Shown piece after piece: positions 27,072 through 34,794 of a DNA stretch of 64,000 bases. The notes beneath the pieces were generated by a model. That model saw nothing but the letters and a program-made list of their open reading frames with translations. It searched no databases and was not told where the DNA came from. The position numbers were made by a program, and so were the translations under genes. The DNA lies in assembly GCA_034506255.1 (NCBI GenBank), contig JAPDPX010000004.1, forward strand, positions 310,001-374,000, read 5' to 3'. Position 1 is the stretch's first letter; the number at the start of each line of letters is the position of its first letter. This stretch comes from a candidate division KSB1 bacterium. GTDB lineage: Bacteria; Zhuqueibacterota; Zhuqueibacteria; Zhuqueibacterales; Zhuqueibacteraceae.

Positions 27072-29228
27072 TCATTTGCCCGGCAACGTTATGCCCAGCG
27101 TTTTGCACAAGAAGGCATGGATATCGGCGGCTTCTTCGATCTGTTTCGTGGTGGGTTTGCCGCCGCCGTGACCGGCTTTGGTTTCGATGCGAATCAGGAT
27201 GGGGTTTGGTCCGGCCTGCGCCGCCTGCAGCGTGGCGGCGAATTTTTTCGCATGCGCCGGCACCACGCGATCATCGGTATCGGCGGTGGTGATCAGCGTC
27301 GGCGGATAGGCCACCCCCGGTTTGACATTGTGCAGGGGCGAATAGGCATAAAGAAACTTGAAATCCTCCGGTTTGTCGGGATTGCCGTAATCGGAAATCC
27401 AGTAACGCCCCACGGTGAATTTGTGATAGCGCAGCATGTCGATCACCGGCACCTGGCAAATGACCGCGCCAAAAAGCTCCGGCCGTTGCACCAGGCAGGC
27501 CGCCACCAACAGGCCGCCGTTGCTGCCGCCGCTGATCGCCAGCTTGCGCGGATTGGTGTAGCCGTTGACGCACAGCCACTCCGCCGCCGCAATGAAATCA
27601 TCGAACACGTTTTGCTTGCGCGCCAGCGTTCCGGCTTGATGCCATTCCTCGCCGTACTCCCCGCCGCCGCGCAAATTGGGAACCGCCAGCACCCCGCCGT
27701 TTTCCAGCCACAACGCGTTGCTCACCGAGAAGTAGGGCGTCAGACTCACGTTGAAACCGCCATAGCCGTACAGCAAAACCGGATTCCCGCCATTGCGCGC
27801 CAGCCCGCGTTTGTGCGTGAGGAACATCGGCACGCGCGTGCCGTCTTTGGACGTGTAGAAGATCTGCCGTGTCTCGTAGGGTGTGGGATCGAACTTGACC
27901 GCCGCGCCGCGGAATTTCACCAGGAGATCGGTGGTGAAATCATAGCGGTGGATCGTGGCCGGAAAGAGAAACGAGGTGAACTGCAGGAACATTTCGCTGT
28001 CCTGGCGCCGGCCTGAAAGCCCGGAGATCGAACCAATGGTTGGCAGCGGCAGCTCGCGCACGAAACCGCCGTCGCGATCGAATACTTTCAACACATGATG
28101 GGCATCGCGCATATAGGCCACCACGAACTGGTTGTTGACCATGGTGGCGAAGGAAATAACCTCCGGCTGCTCGGGGATGATTTCCCGCCAATGTTCACGC
28201 GCCGGCTGTTTCAGGTCGATGGCGATGATGCGGCCGCGCGGTGCCTGCAAGTCGGTTTGAAAGTAAAAGATCGTGCTGTCGTTGTCGATCGGGCTGTAGC
28301 CGGCGTCCGCCTCGTCCAGCAGGCGGATGAACGGGCCGTCGCTGTCCACCTCGCGATAGTAAATGCGATTTTTGGGATCGGTGCCGTGATAGACGTAGAG
28401 CACGAGATATTTGCCGTCATCGGTGATCATCGGACTGAAGCCCAGCTCTTTGAAGTCCGGCCGCTCGAACACCAATTGATCTTGCATTTGCGGCGTGCCC
28501 AGGCGATGGTAGTAGACGCGATTGAAATTGTTCTCATCCTCCTTCGCCACCGTGCCCGGCTCCGGAAAACGGTTATAATAGAATCCCTGGTGATCATGCC
28601 GCCACGCGATGCCGGCAAACTTGCACCAGTGCAGTGTTTCCGGGAAATCCTCGCCGGTGTCGATATTGCGAATCCTGATCTCCTGCCAGTCGCTGCCGCG
28701 GCTGGAGAGACCATAGGCCAGCAGCCTGCCATCTTTGCTGTAGCTCTGGTTGGTCAGCGCCACCGTGCCATCGGCGCTGAGTTGATTGGGGTCGAGCACG
28801 ACCCGGGCCTCGCCGTCAAGTGTCTCCTGCATGTACAGCACGGCTTGATTCTGCAGGCCGTCATTTTTGGTGTAGAAGTAGCGGCCGCCTTCGCGCACCG
28901 GCACGGAGTAGCGGGGATAATTCCACAGCTCGGTGAGGCGCTGTTTGAGCGCGGCGCGGCTGCTGATCTGCTTCAGATAGCCGAAGGTCAGTTCATTCTG
29001 TGCCGCCACCCAGGCGCGCGTGTCTTCCGCTTCCGCCTCTTCGAGCCAGCGATACGGATCCGCGACGCGCACGCCATGATAATCGTCGACCACTTCGACC
29101 TTTTTGCTGTGCGGGTATTGCAGCGGCTGCGCCGGCAGCGCCAGCACCGAACCCAGCAGCATCATCATGCTCCTTGCGCAAACACCGGTCCACGACTTTT
29201 TGATCTTGACAACGGCTTCCGTGTACAC
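27072..29228 (-). CDS. Prolyl oligopeptidase (family S9A), exported
   Basis: 718 residues from a GTG that follows AAAGGAGG by 7-8 bases; a longer frame lacks such a site and would overlap the kinase gene. A signal peptide ends ALPAQ. The N-terminal beta-propeller begins DDYHGVRVADPYRWLE, typical of S9A; the C-terminal alpha/beta-hydrolase domain has the nucleophile S569 in ISGGSNGGLL, the acid in TADTDDRVVP and the histidine in KAGHGGGKPT. These enzymes cleave short peptides after proline. Its ribosome binding site overlaps the stop of the upstream kinase gene (16-base gap), so the two form an operon. Confidence 0.92.
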   Translation of the reverse strand: MYTEAVVKIKKSWTGVCARSMMMLLGSVLALPAQPLQYPHSKKVEVVDDYHGVRVADPYRWLEEAEAEDTRAWVAAQNELTFGYLKQISSRAALKQRLTELWNYPRYSVPVREGGRYFYTKNDGLQNQAVLYMQETLDGEARVVLDPNQLSADGTVALTNQSYSKDGRLLAYGLSSRGSDWQEIRIRNIDTGEDFPETLHWCKFAGIAWRHDHQGFYYNRFPEPGTVAKEDENNFNRVYYHRLGTPQMQDQLVFERPDFKELGFSPMITDDGKYLVLYVYHGTDPKNRIYYREVDSDGPFIRLLDEADAGYSPIDNDSTIFYFQTDLQAPRGRIIAIDLKQPAREHWREIIPEQPEVISFATMVNNQFVVAYMRDAHHVLKVFDRDGGFVRELPLPTIGSISGLSGRRQDSEMFLQFTSFLFPATIHRYDFTTDLLVKFRGAAVKFDPTPYETRQIFYTSKDGTRVPMFLTHKRGLARNGGNPVLLYGYGGFNVSLTPYFSVSNALWLENGGVLAVPNLRGGGEYGEEWHQAGTLARKQNVFDDFIAAAEWLCVNGYTNPRKLAISGGSNGGLLVAACLVQRPELFGAVICQVPVIDMLRYHKFTVGRYWISDYGNPDKPEDFKFLYAYSPLHNVKPGVAYPPTLITTADTDDRVVPAHAKKFAATLQAAQAGPNPILIRIETKAGHGGGKPTTKQIEEAADIHAFLCKTLGITLPGK

Positions 29229-29244
29229 GAGTGGTCCTCCTTTC

Positions 29245-30861
29245 TTAGAACATGTTGATCGCGAGGCGGCGCGTTTCTCCGGCGCGCAGCACGATCGTCT
29301 CGGTTTTTTCCCCGAGTTGGGGATGCACAAACTTCAATTCACACGCGCCGGGCAGCAGCAGGAGCGTGTGTTCGCCGGCGTGCGGCTCCCGGCGCTCACC
29401 ATTGACATACACCTCGGCCCACGGGTTGATTTGCAGTTCGACCTGTGCCACGTGATCCCACAGCGAAAAGAATAGCGTATCCGGCGAGTGCGCGGCAAGA
29501 TTCATGGGCAGGCGGAGGGGCGGGAACTTCGGATTCTTGAGGATGAGGGCATGCACGCCAGGAGAGAGGGACAGCGGCGTGGCCAGTGGCGTCATGCCGA
29601 GCGAGTCGTCATCGACAAAAACATAGGCCCACGGATTGCTTTGAATGTACAGCATGCGAGATGGCGGCACGCCGGCGCTGTCCACGGCAGGCGGTGCCGC
29701 CGGCGGCACCGGGGTGACCGTTGGCGCACTTGCGGCCGCGGCATTGTCCTGCGGCTGTGGTTTTGGCAGGGTGTGCACCGGCTGGAGGGAATCTGCCGCC
29801 AGTGGTGCGGTGGTGAACTGGACGGTCTTGCCTTGCGGTGCTTCCCCCGTCCTGGCATGAAATCCCCAATATGCCAGCAGTAGCGCCAGCATCAGACTGG
29901 CGGAAGCAGCAAGCCAGCGCCGCCGTATGCCGGGCTTTGACGGTGGCGAAGCGGGCGGTTCGGCGCGCATGAAATCGGCGGCAGCTGGCAACGGCCAATT
30001 CTCCGGTGCCGCCAGATACTCGCGCAGCCGCTGTTGCTGCGTTTCCGGGGTGCCGAGCACGAAATGCTGCGCCAGCCAGCTTCGCACGTTTTCTGCGCTG
30101 TTCGGGCGCATTGCCGGTTTCTTGGCCAGCAGATGCGCGAACAATTCGTCGAGCACGGCTGGCGCATGCGGGTTGAGGGTGGTGATGGGCAGGGGGGCAA
30201 CGCGCACGATGGCATTGATTTCCCCGCCAGCGGAAGTGGATTGAAACGGCCGGGCACCGGCAAGCATTTCATAAAGCAGAATGCCCAGGGCGAAGAGATC
30301 GATGGCGGGCGTGGCCTTTTCGCCGAGAATGATTTCCGGTGCGAGATAGCCGGGCGAGCCGGTCAATCCGCTGCCGGCCGGCTGCGCGGCATGTGAAGTG
30401 GCGAGGTCGAAGTCACACAGCTTGACACAGCCGTCATGGCCGATCAGGATGTTTTCCGGTTTGAGATCACGATGGATGAAATGATGGCGGTGAATTTCCG
30501 CGACACCGGCGAGGACATTGTCGAACAGGGTAAGGGCAATGGTGACCGGCAATTTGCCGCCGTGCGGGGAATGCTGCAACAGGCTGCGCAGGGTCCGGCC
30601 CTCGAGGTACTCCAGCGTCAGGTAGCGCAACCCCTCAGCCGTGCCGTATGCAATGAGCTTCACGAGATTGGGGTGGGAGAGGCGGGCGTAGATTGCAGCC
30701 TCCTGTTCGAAGCGCGTGGCGGCCGCGGACGCGCTGTCGTCAGTGATGAAGGTTTTCACCAGCACCAGTTGCTGGGTGCGGCGGTCGAGCCCGCGATACG
30801 TGGCGCCGGTTGCGCTGCGCTTGATTTCGGCGAAGAGCTGGAAGTTGCCGAGGGTTTTCAT
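29245..30861 (-). CDS. Transmembrane Ser/Thr protein kinase with PEGA domains
   Basis: About 538 residues from ATG 30861; an upstream GTG could add 21. Hanks-type kinase domain (about 8-265): the ATP-binding lysine in LVLVKTF, catalytic loop HRDLKPEN, then CDFD in place of DFG, and YLAPE. The glycine loop is weak (IKRSATGATYRG). A membrane helix (about 330-348) follows, then a Pro/Ala/Thr linker and two PEGA-like beta domains (about 405-535, each with NPWAxVxVxxxxxG). The cytoplasmic kinase would thus be joined to extracytoplasmic PEGA sensors. It lies directly upstream of the prolyl oligopeptidase in one operon. The DFD change keeps the Mg-binding Asp, so activity is possible. Confidence 0.88.
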   Translation of the reverse strand: MKTLGNFQLFAEIKRSATGATYRGLDRRTQQLVLVKTFITDDSASAAATRFEQEAAIYARLSHPNLVKLIAYGTAEGLRYLTLEYLEGRTLRSLLQHSPHGGKLPVTIALTLFDNVLAGVAEIHRHHFIHRDLKPENILIGHDGCVKLCDFDLATSHAAQPAGSGLTGSPGYLAPEIILGEKATPAIDLFALGILLYEMLAGARPFQSTSAGGEINAIVRVAPLPITTLNPHAPAVLDELFAHLLAKKPAMRPNSAENVRSWLAQHFVLGTPETQQQRLREYLAAPENWPLPAAADFMRAEPPASPPSKPGIRRRWLAASASLMLALLLAYWGFHARTGEAPQGKTVQFTTAPLAADSLQPVHTLPKPQPQDNAAAASAPTVTPVPPAAPPAVDSAGVPPSRMLYIQSNPWAYVFVDDDSLGMTPLATPLSLSPGVHALILKNPKFPPLRLPMNLAAHSPDTLFFSLWDHVAQVELQINPWAEVYVNGERREPHAGEHTLLLLPGACELKFVHPQLGEKTETIVLRAGETRRLAINMF

Positions 30862-31150
30862 GCCGGTCGAAACCTGGGGCACTGCCTGTAAATCGACGCG
30901 CGGCTTGCCGGAAAGCCGGCACACGCGCCACGGTCATCAAATGCCCGGGCATGGCTGTGCCTCACAGCCACCCGAGGCTGAATGCTCCCCCCGCAATCGC
31001 CTCACCCGCGAGAATAATTGGTGGCGGCGCGCCAACATCAGCGCCCGGGCGTTTCGGCACCCAGCAAAGTTCATGTCCGTGCCGGGCTTTGTGAAAATTC
31101 CGGGGAGGCAACGGCCAGGCGGAGACAACCGCATTGCCATGAAGATCCCG

Positions 31151-31238
31151 CAACACAGGCTTCCAGCCTGCCGGCAAACAGGAGGCCTGCGCCACGTTTT
31201 CATCCCGATGGGTGCCCATACGGGCATGGCAAATTTCC
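31151..31238 (+). repeat. Dispersed palindromic repeat, family A, copy 1
   Basis: A palindromic AGGCTTCCAGCCTGCC core, then a short variable stretch, GTTTTCATC, GATGGGTG and CATGGCAAATTTCC. The same blocks occur in reverse orientation at 31316-31389 and, in altered form, at 52947-53029. Related palindromes are at 34131 and 58824. The element resembles REP/MITE-type intergenic repeats. Confidence 0.6.
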
Positions 31239-31315
31239 CCGGAAGTCGGCGGGTTGTGGCGAAGCGACTAATCCGTTGCCTTGAAACGTACAGCCCTCCG
31301 CCATGTCATGCTGCA

Positions 31316-31389
31316 GGAATTTGCCATGTGCATTGGCACACCCATTACGATGAAAACGTCTGCAGGCAGGCTGGAAGCCTGCGCCACGG
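31316..31389 (-). repeat. Dispersed palindromic repeat, family A, copy 2 (inverted)
   Basis: Reverse complement of copy 1: GGAATTTGCCATG, CACCCATTACGATGAAAACG and AGGCTGGAAGCCTGCGCCACG occur in the mirrored order. Together the two copies form an imperfect long inverted repeat with a spacer of about 80 bases. Confidence 0.6.
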
Positions 31390-31483
31390 CATTTTCGTGG
31401 TAATCCTGTGAAGATTCAGGCGCGGTGCCGGAGGCCTGGCCGGATTCCCGCTGAATGACACCCGGAATCATCCCTGCCAACCA

Positions 31484-32968
31484 TCAGGTGTTCTGCCACT
31501 CCTTCAGGCGGTAATGCAGCCAGCGCCGCGAGACACCGAGTGTTTTCGCCGCTTCCGTCACATTGCCGTGGTGTTGCTGCAACACGCGCTCGACGATTCT
31601 GCGCTCATGGTCGCGCAGCGATTGCAGTTCCGTGGTTTCGGGAGCGGAGGGGGTTTCGAGCCGCAAATCCGCGGGGGTGAGATAGTCGCCTTTGGCGAGC
31701 AGCACGGCCCGCTCGATGGTGTTGCTCAGCTCGCGCACATTGCCGGGCCAGTCGTGGTTGAGCAGCGCCGTGATTGCCTCGGGCGAGAAGCCGGCAATCG
31801 GGCGTTTGGCTTTGGATGCGGCGCGGTCGAGAAAATGCTGGGCCAGCAGAATGATGTCATGGCCGCGATGGCGCAGCGCGGGCAGGTGAATGGTGATGAC
31901 ATTCAGGCGATAGTACAAATCCTCGCGAAAGCGTCCGGCCTTCACTTCGGCGGCGAGATCCTTGTTGGTGGCGGCGAGCACGCGCACGTCGATCTTGCGC
32001 ACTTTGCTCTCGCCGATGCGCCGCACTTCGCGCTCCTGCAGCACGCGCAACAGCGCGGTTTGAATTTTGGGGCTGATGTCGCCGATTTCATCGAGGAAAA
32101 TCGTGCCGCCATCCGCCTCTTCGAACAGGCCCTTCTTCTCGTGTGCGGCACCGGTGAAGGCGCCCTGCTTGTGGCCGAAAAGTTCGCTTTCCAGCAGTGT
32201 CTCGGGCAGCGCGCCGCAAAACAGCGCGATGAAAGGCTTGTCCTTCAGCCGGCTGTTGTAATGCAGGGCGCGCGCAATCAATTCTTTGCCGGTGCCGCTC
32301 TCGCCGAGGATGAGCACGGTGGCGCTGGTGTCCATCACGCTGCGCACGGTGTCCAGCACGCTGCGCATGGCCGGGCTCTGGCCGATGATGCCGGTGAATT
32401 CGCTGGCCCCGGCCATGGCCTGGCGCAGCCGCCGGTTTTCGCTGCGGAGCTGGTCGTACATCTGCGCGTTTTCGATGGCGATCGCGGCCTGGTGCGCAAA
32501 GGCGTTGAGAAACGGTTCCATTTCCGGACGGAACTTGCCGCGCGTCTCCGTGCTGTCGATGTAGATTGCGCCCAGCCGCCGCGTCTTGACCCGCAACGGC
32601 AGACAGGCGGCGGCCACGATTTTCTGGTCGAAGATGCTTTCCGAAGAGCGGAAGCGCGCATCGTCCGCGGGATTGTAGGTGATCAGTGTCCCGCCACCTG
32701 CCAGCGCCGCCTCCACGATGCTGCGCGAGAAAGGTGCCATCGCATTGAGCGCGTTGGGGTCGAGATTGTGCGCCACCCGCACCTGCAAATCCGCGGGGTC
32801 ATCCTTTTCCGACATCAGGATGAAGCCGCGCTGGGCATTCACCGTCTGCAGCGCGATCGCCAGAATGCGCTGCAGCAGCTCATCAATGTCATAAATGGTG
32901 TTGATGCTCTCGCTGATCTGCGACAGCGCAAGCAGGGGGTCGGAGAATTCCGCAAGGGGTTCGGACAT
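31484..32968 (-). CDS. Sigma-54-dependent transcriptional activator (GAF-AAA+-Fis)
   Basis: 494 residues. An N-terminal GAF sensor domain (about 25-175) is followed by the sigma-54 AAA+ domain: Walker A GESGTGKE near 230, the GAFTGA sigma-54-contacting loop near 287, Walker [24 protein letters not shown], and [11 protein letters not shown] containing the Arg-finger region. A Fis-type helix-turn-helix closes it (about 455-492; [23 protein letters not shown]). There is no receiver domain, so the signal is probably a small molecule or redox cue bound by GAF rather than phosphorylation. It would activate -24/-12 promoters such as the one at 11659, but its targets are unknown. The ATG is preceded by ACAGGTGCCT. 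Confidence 0.94.
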   Translation of the reverse strand: MSEPLAEFSDPLLALSQISESINTIYDIDELLQRILAIALQTVNAQRGFILMSEKDDPADLQVRVAHNLDPNALNAMAPFSRSIVEAALAGGGTLITYNPADDARFRSSESIFDQKIVAAACLPLRVKTRRLGAIYIDSTETRGKFRPEMEPFLNAFAHQAAIAIENAQMYDQLRSENRRLRQAMAGASEFTGIIGQSPAMRSVLDTVRSVMDTSATVLILGESGTGKELIARALHYNSRLKDKPFIALFCGALPETLLESELFGHKQGAFTGAAHEKKGLFEEADGGTIFLDEIGDISPKIQTALLRVLQEREVRRIGESKVRKIDVRVLAATNKDLAAEVKAGRFREDLYYRLNVITIHLPALRHRGHDIILLAQHFLDRAASKAKRPIAGFSPEAITALLNHDWPGNVRELSNTIERAVLLAKGDYLTPADLRLETPSAPETTELQSLRDHERRIVERVLQQHHGNVTEAAKTLGVSRRWLHYRLKEWQNT

Positions 32969-33028
32969 AGGCACCTGTCGCTGGCAGACCGCCGGGCACG
33001 GCCTGCGGTCGTCATTGTCTCAACCAAC

Positions 33029-34081
33029 TCACTGCACGACAAATGTCGCTTCCTTCGAGCGGCTGCTGTTGCCGAAGCGATCGACCACGGCCACCGTCCA
33101 AAAATAGGAGCCGCTGGTCAAGCGGCCGGGATAGGGCAACGCCATGGTGCCGGCCGGCAGCTCCGAGATCGTCAGCAACAGCGTTGGAAAGCCGCCGATC
33201 AGTTTGAAAACTTGAATGGTGAAAGTGTGCTCGAAGGAGAGCGGCGGCATGAACCATTGCAATTGCGGTGAATGGCTGGTGAGCACCTGGCCGTTTGCCG
33301 GCTGTTGCGGCAGCGGCTCCTCGGCGATGACGCGCACCAACTGAAACGGCGCCGACCTCGCCTGCGCACCGGGCGCATCGCGGGCGCTGATGTGAAAGGA
33401 TTCACCCACCAGATTGTAGGGATTGATCGCGCGGCCGCCGCTCTCCCGCAACTCCTCCGGAGAAAACGTGCGCTCCCATCTCGCGGGCGTGCTGCTGCGC
33501 CGCAGGGAATCGTCGAATGCCGCCGCCGGGATCTCCACCTGCACCCGTTGCAGGTCGTTGGGGCCGTCGCCGTCGCTCACTTCCGCGGTCACCGTCAGAA
33601 AAACGAAATCGGTGTCGCTCAGTGACGCCCGCGTTTTCACATGCGCGGCGGTTACTTTCGCGCCCGTCACCTGGGGCACGGCATCAAGATGGAAAGCGAC
33701 TTCCCGGGTTTGTCGCGCTGCCACTTCCACCCCGGCACTGTCGTCAGCAAAACCCTCTGCAGTCACCAGCAACATGTAGCGGCCGGGTGACAGTCCGGAG
33801 AAAGTGAATTCCCCGAAGGTGCTGGTGCGCCGGCTTTCGCCGCCGGGCAGCAGACGCACCTCGGCGCCCGGCAGGGGACTGTAAGGTTGATAAAAGCTGG
33901 TGACCCTTCCGGTGATAGTGCCCTTCTCCTGATAAGCCGGCGACTCCGGATCGAGCGGATTGCTGTGCTCTGCCGGCGTGGTGCAGGAAAGCAGCCAGCA
34001 GCACATGGCGGGCAGAAGTAACGCGCACAACCCCGCCACCCGGCCTGCCAGCGGCTTTGCAATTCGCCCTGTCTTCGTCAT
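33029..34081 (-). CDS. Lipoprotein with carboxypeptidase-regulatory-like domain
   Basis: 350 residues. A basic N-terminus and hydrophobic segment end in the lipobox LLSC, then an SNPLDPESP linker seen in many exported proteins of this group. A carboxypeptidase-regulatory-like beta-sandwich follows (about 55-135: GTITGRVTSFYQP, GEFTFSGLSPGRYMLLVTAEGF), then two or more Ig-like domains, the last ending SGSYFWTVAVVDRFGNSSRS. Probably surface or periplasmic. It lies 60 bases upstream of the sigma-54 activator on the same strand and may share its transcript. Function unknown. Confidence 0.75.
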   Translation of the reverse strand: MTKTGRIAKPLAGRVAGLCALLLPAMCCWLLSCTTPAEHSNPLDPESPAYQEKGTITGRVTSFYQPYSPLPGAEVRLLPGGESRRTSTFGEFTFSGLSPGRYMLLVTAEGFADDSAGVEVAARQTREVAFHLDAVPQVTGAKVTAAHVKTRASLSDTDFVFLTVTAEVSDGDGPNDLQRVQVEIPAAAFDDSLRRSSTPARWERTFSPEELRESGGRAINPYNLVGESFHISARDAPGAQARSAPFQLVRVIAEEPLPQQPANGQVLTSHSPQLQWFMPPLSFEHTFTIQVFKLIGGFPTLLLTISELPAGTMALPYPGRLTSGSYFWTVAVVDRFGNSSRSKEATFVVQ

Positions 34082-34130
34082 TAATTGTGCTACTCTTGAA
34101 AAAAAACATCACACCCGCGAAGATGATTTC

Positions 34131-34178
34131 GGAGCGCAGACCTCCTGTCTGCATTGGCTGACAGACGGGAGGGCTGCG
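34131..34178. repeat. Palindromic repeat related to family A
   Basis: GCGCAGACCTCCTGTCTG and CAGACGGGAGGGCTGCGC form an imperfect hairpin around a loop of about ten bases. The GCGCAG/CTGCGC ends are shared with the copies at 52947 and 58824. Confidence 0.55.
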
Positions 34179-34681
34179 CCACGATCAGTCAAAAACCACG
34201 ATGCCCGAGGGGGAAAGCCGCTGCTTGGCGAAGTTCTCCTCTTTTCAAACAAACAAGCAAGGCCTTGCAGCGCAGAGTCACTGTATCAAGCAAGAACCAA
34301 ACCAGACCCTGGCCGCAACTTTCTCGCGAGGTCGAGGTCACTTGCCAGTTCGATACCAGAGCATGCCGCAAATATAGAGATTCGCCATCGAATTTCAAGA
34401 ACAAACCTGGCTGTTAGCAGCCGGCTTATTTGCGAAGCCAAGCCCAGTGGGCAAGGCTTGCGCGCCCAAGCCAATTTTAAATGCGCAAATTTTGCCCAGC
34501 ATGGCCTGAAGGAGAGAAGCCGTGTAATGCTAATTCTGAACTTATCGTTTGCAGATAATCGACACAGTAATGGCATCGAGTTTGGATGCGCGGTATACGG
34601 ACGGATTAATCAGTGTCTTTCTGAAAGCGTTGTCCTCGGCTGAGCCGGGGGCCCTCAAAAACCAGATGCCGTGAAACAGTC

Positions 34682-34736
34682 GGGATTTGAGACAACGGCC
34701 AGGCCGCTGCAGGAACAGTCGTAAAAAGTCAGCGAT
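34682..34736. repeat. Dispersed repeat, family C, copy 1
   Basis: GGGATTTGAGACAACGGCC, a short GC-rich stretch with GAAC, and AAAAAGTCAGCGAT. The same order with few changes is found at 42099-42155. Two copies only in this window. Confidence 0.5.
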
Positions 34737-34794
34737 TTCAGACCCTATCACCTGTTTTTTTACCATCACCTCACAGCATAGAGAGGCTAATGAC

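Larger units (their letters stand above)
30862..31483. other. Intergenic region with an inverted pair of repeats
   Basis: A gap between the kinase and the sigma-54 activator, both on the minus strand. No gene is supported. Two copies of a dispersed palindromic element lie here in opposite orientation (listed separately). Confidence 0.5.
34082..34794. other. Divergent intergenic region with repeats
   Basis: No gene supported. It holds a family-A palindrome at 34131-34178 and a copy of another dispersed motif at 34682-34736. The rest is moderately AT-rich with no convincing promoter. Confidence 0.45.

Noticed and set aside
26937..29258. Plus-strand frames opposite the prolyl oligopeptidase
   Set aside because: No recognisable motifs, and the minus strand has the full catalytic triad and a strong ribosome binding site.
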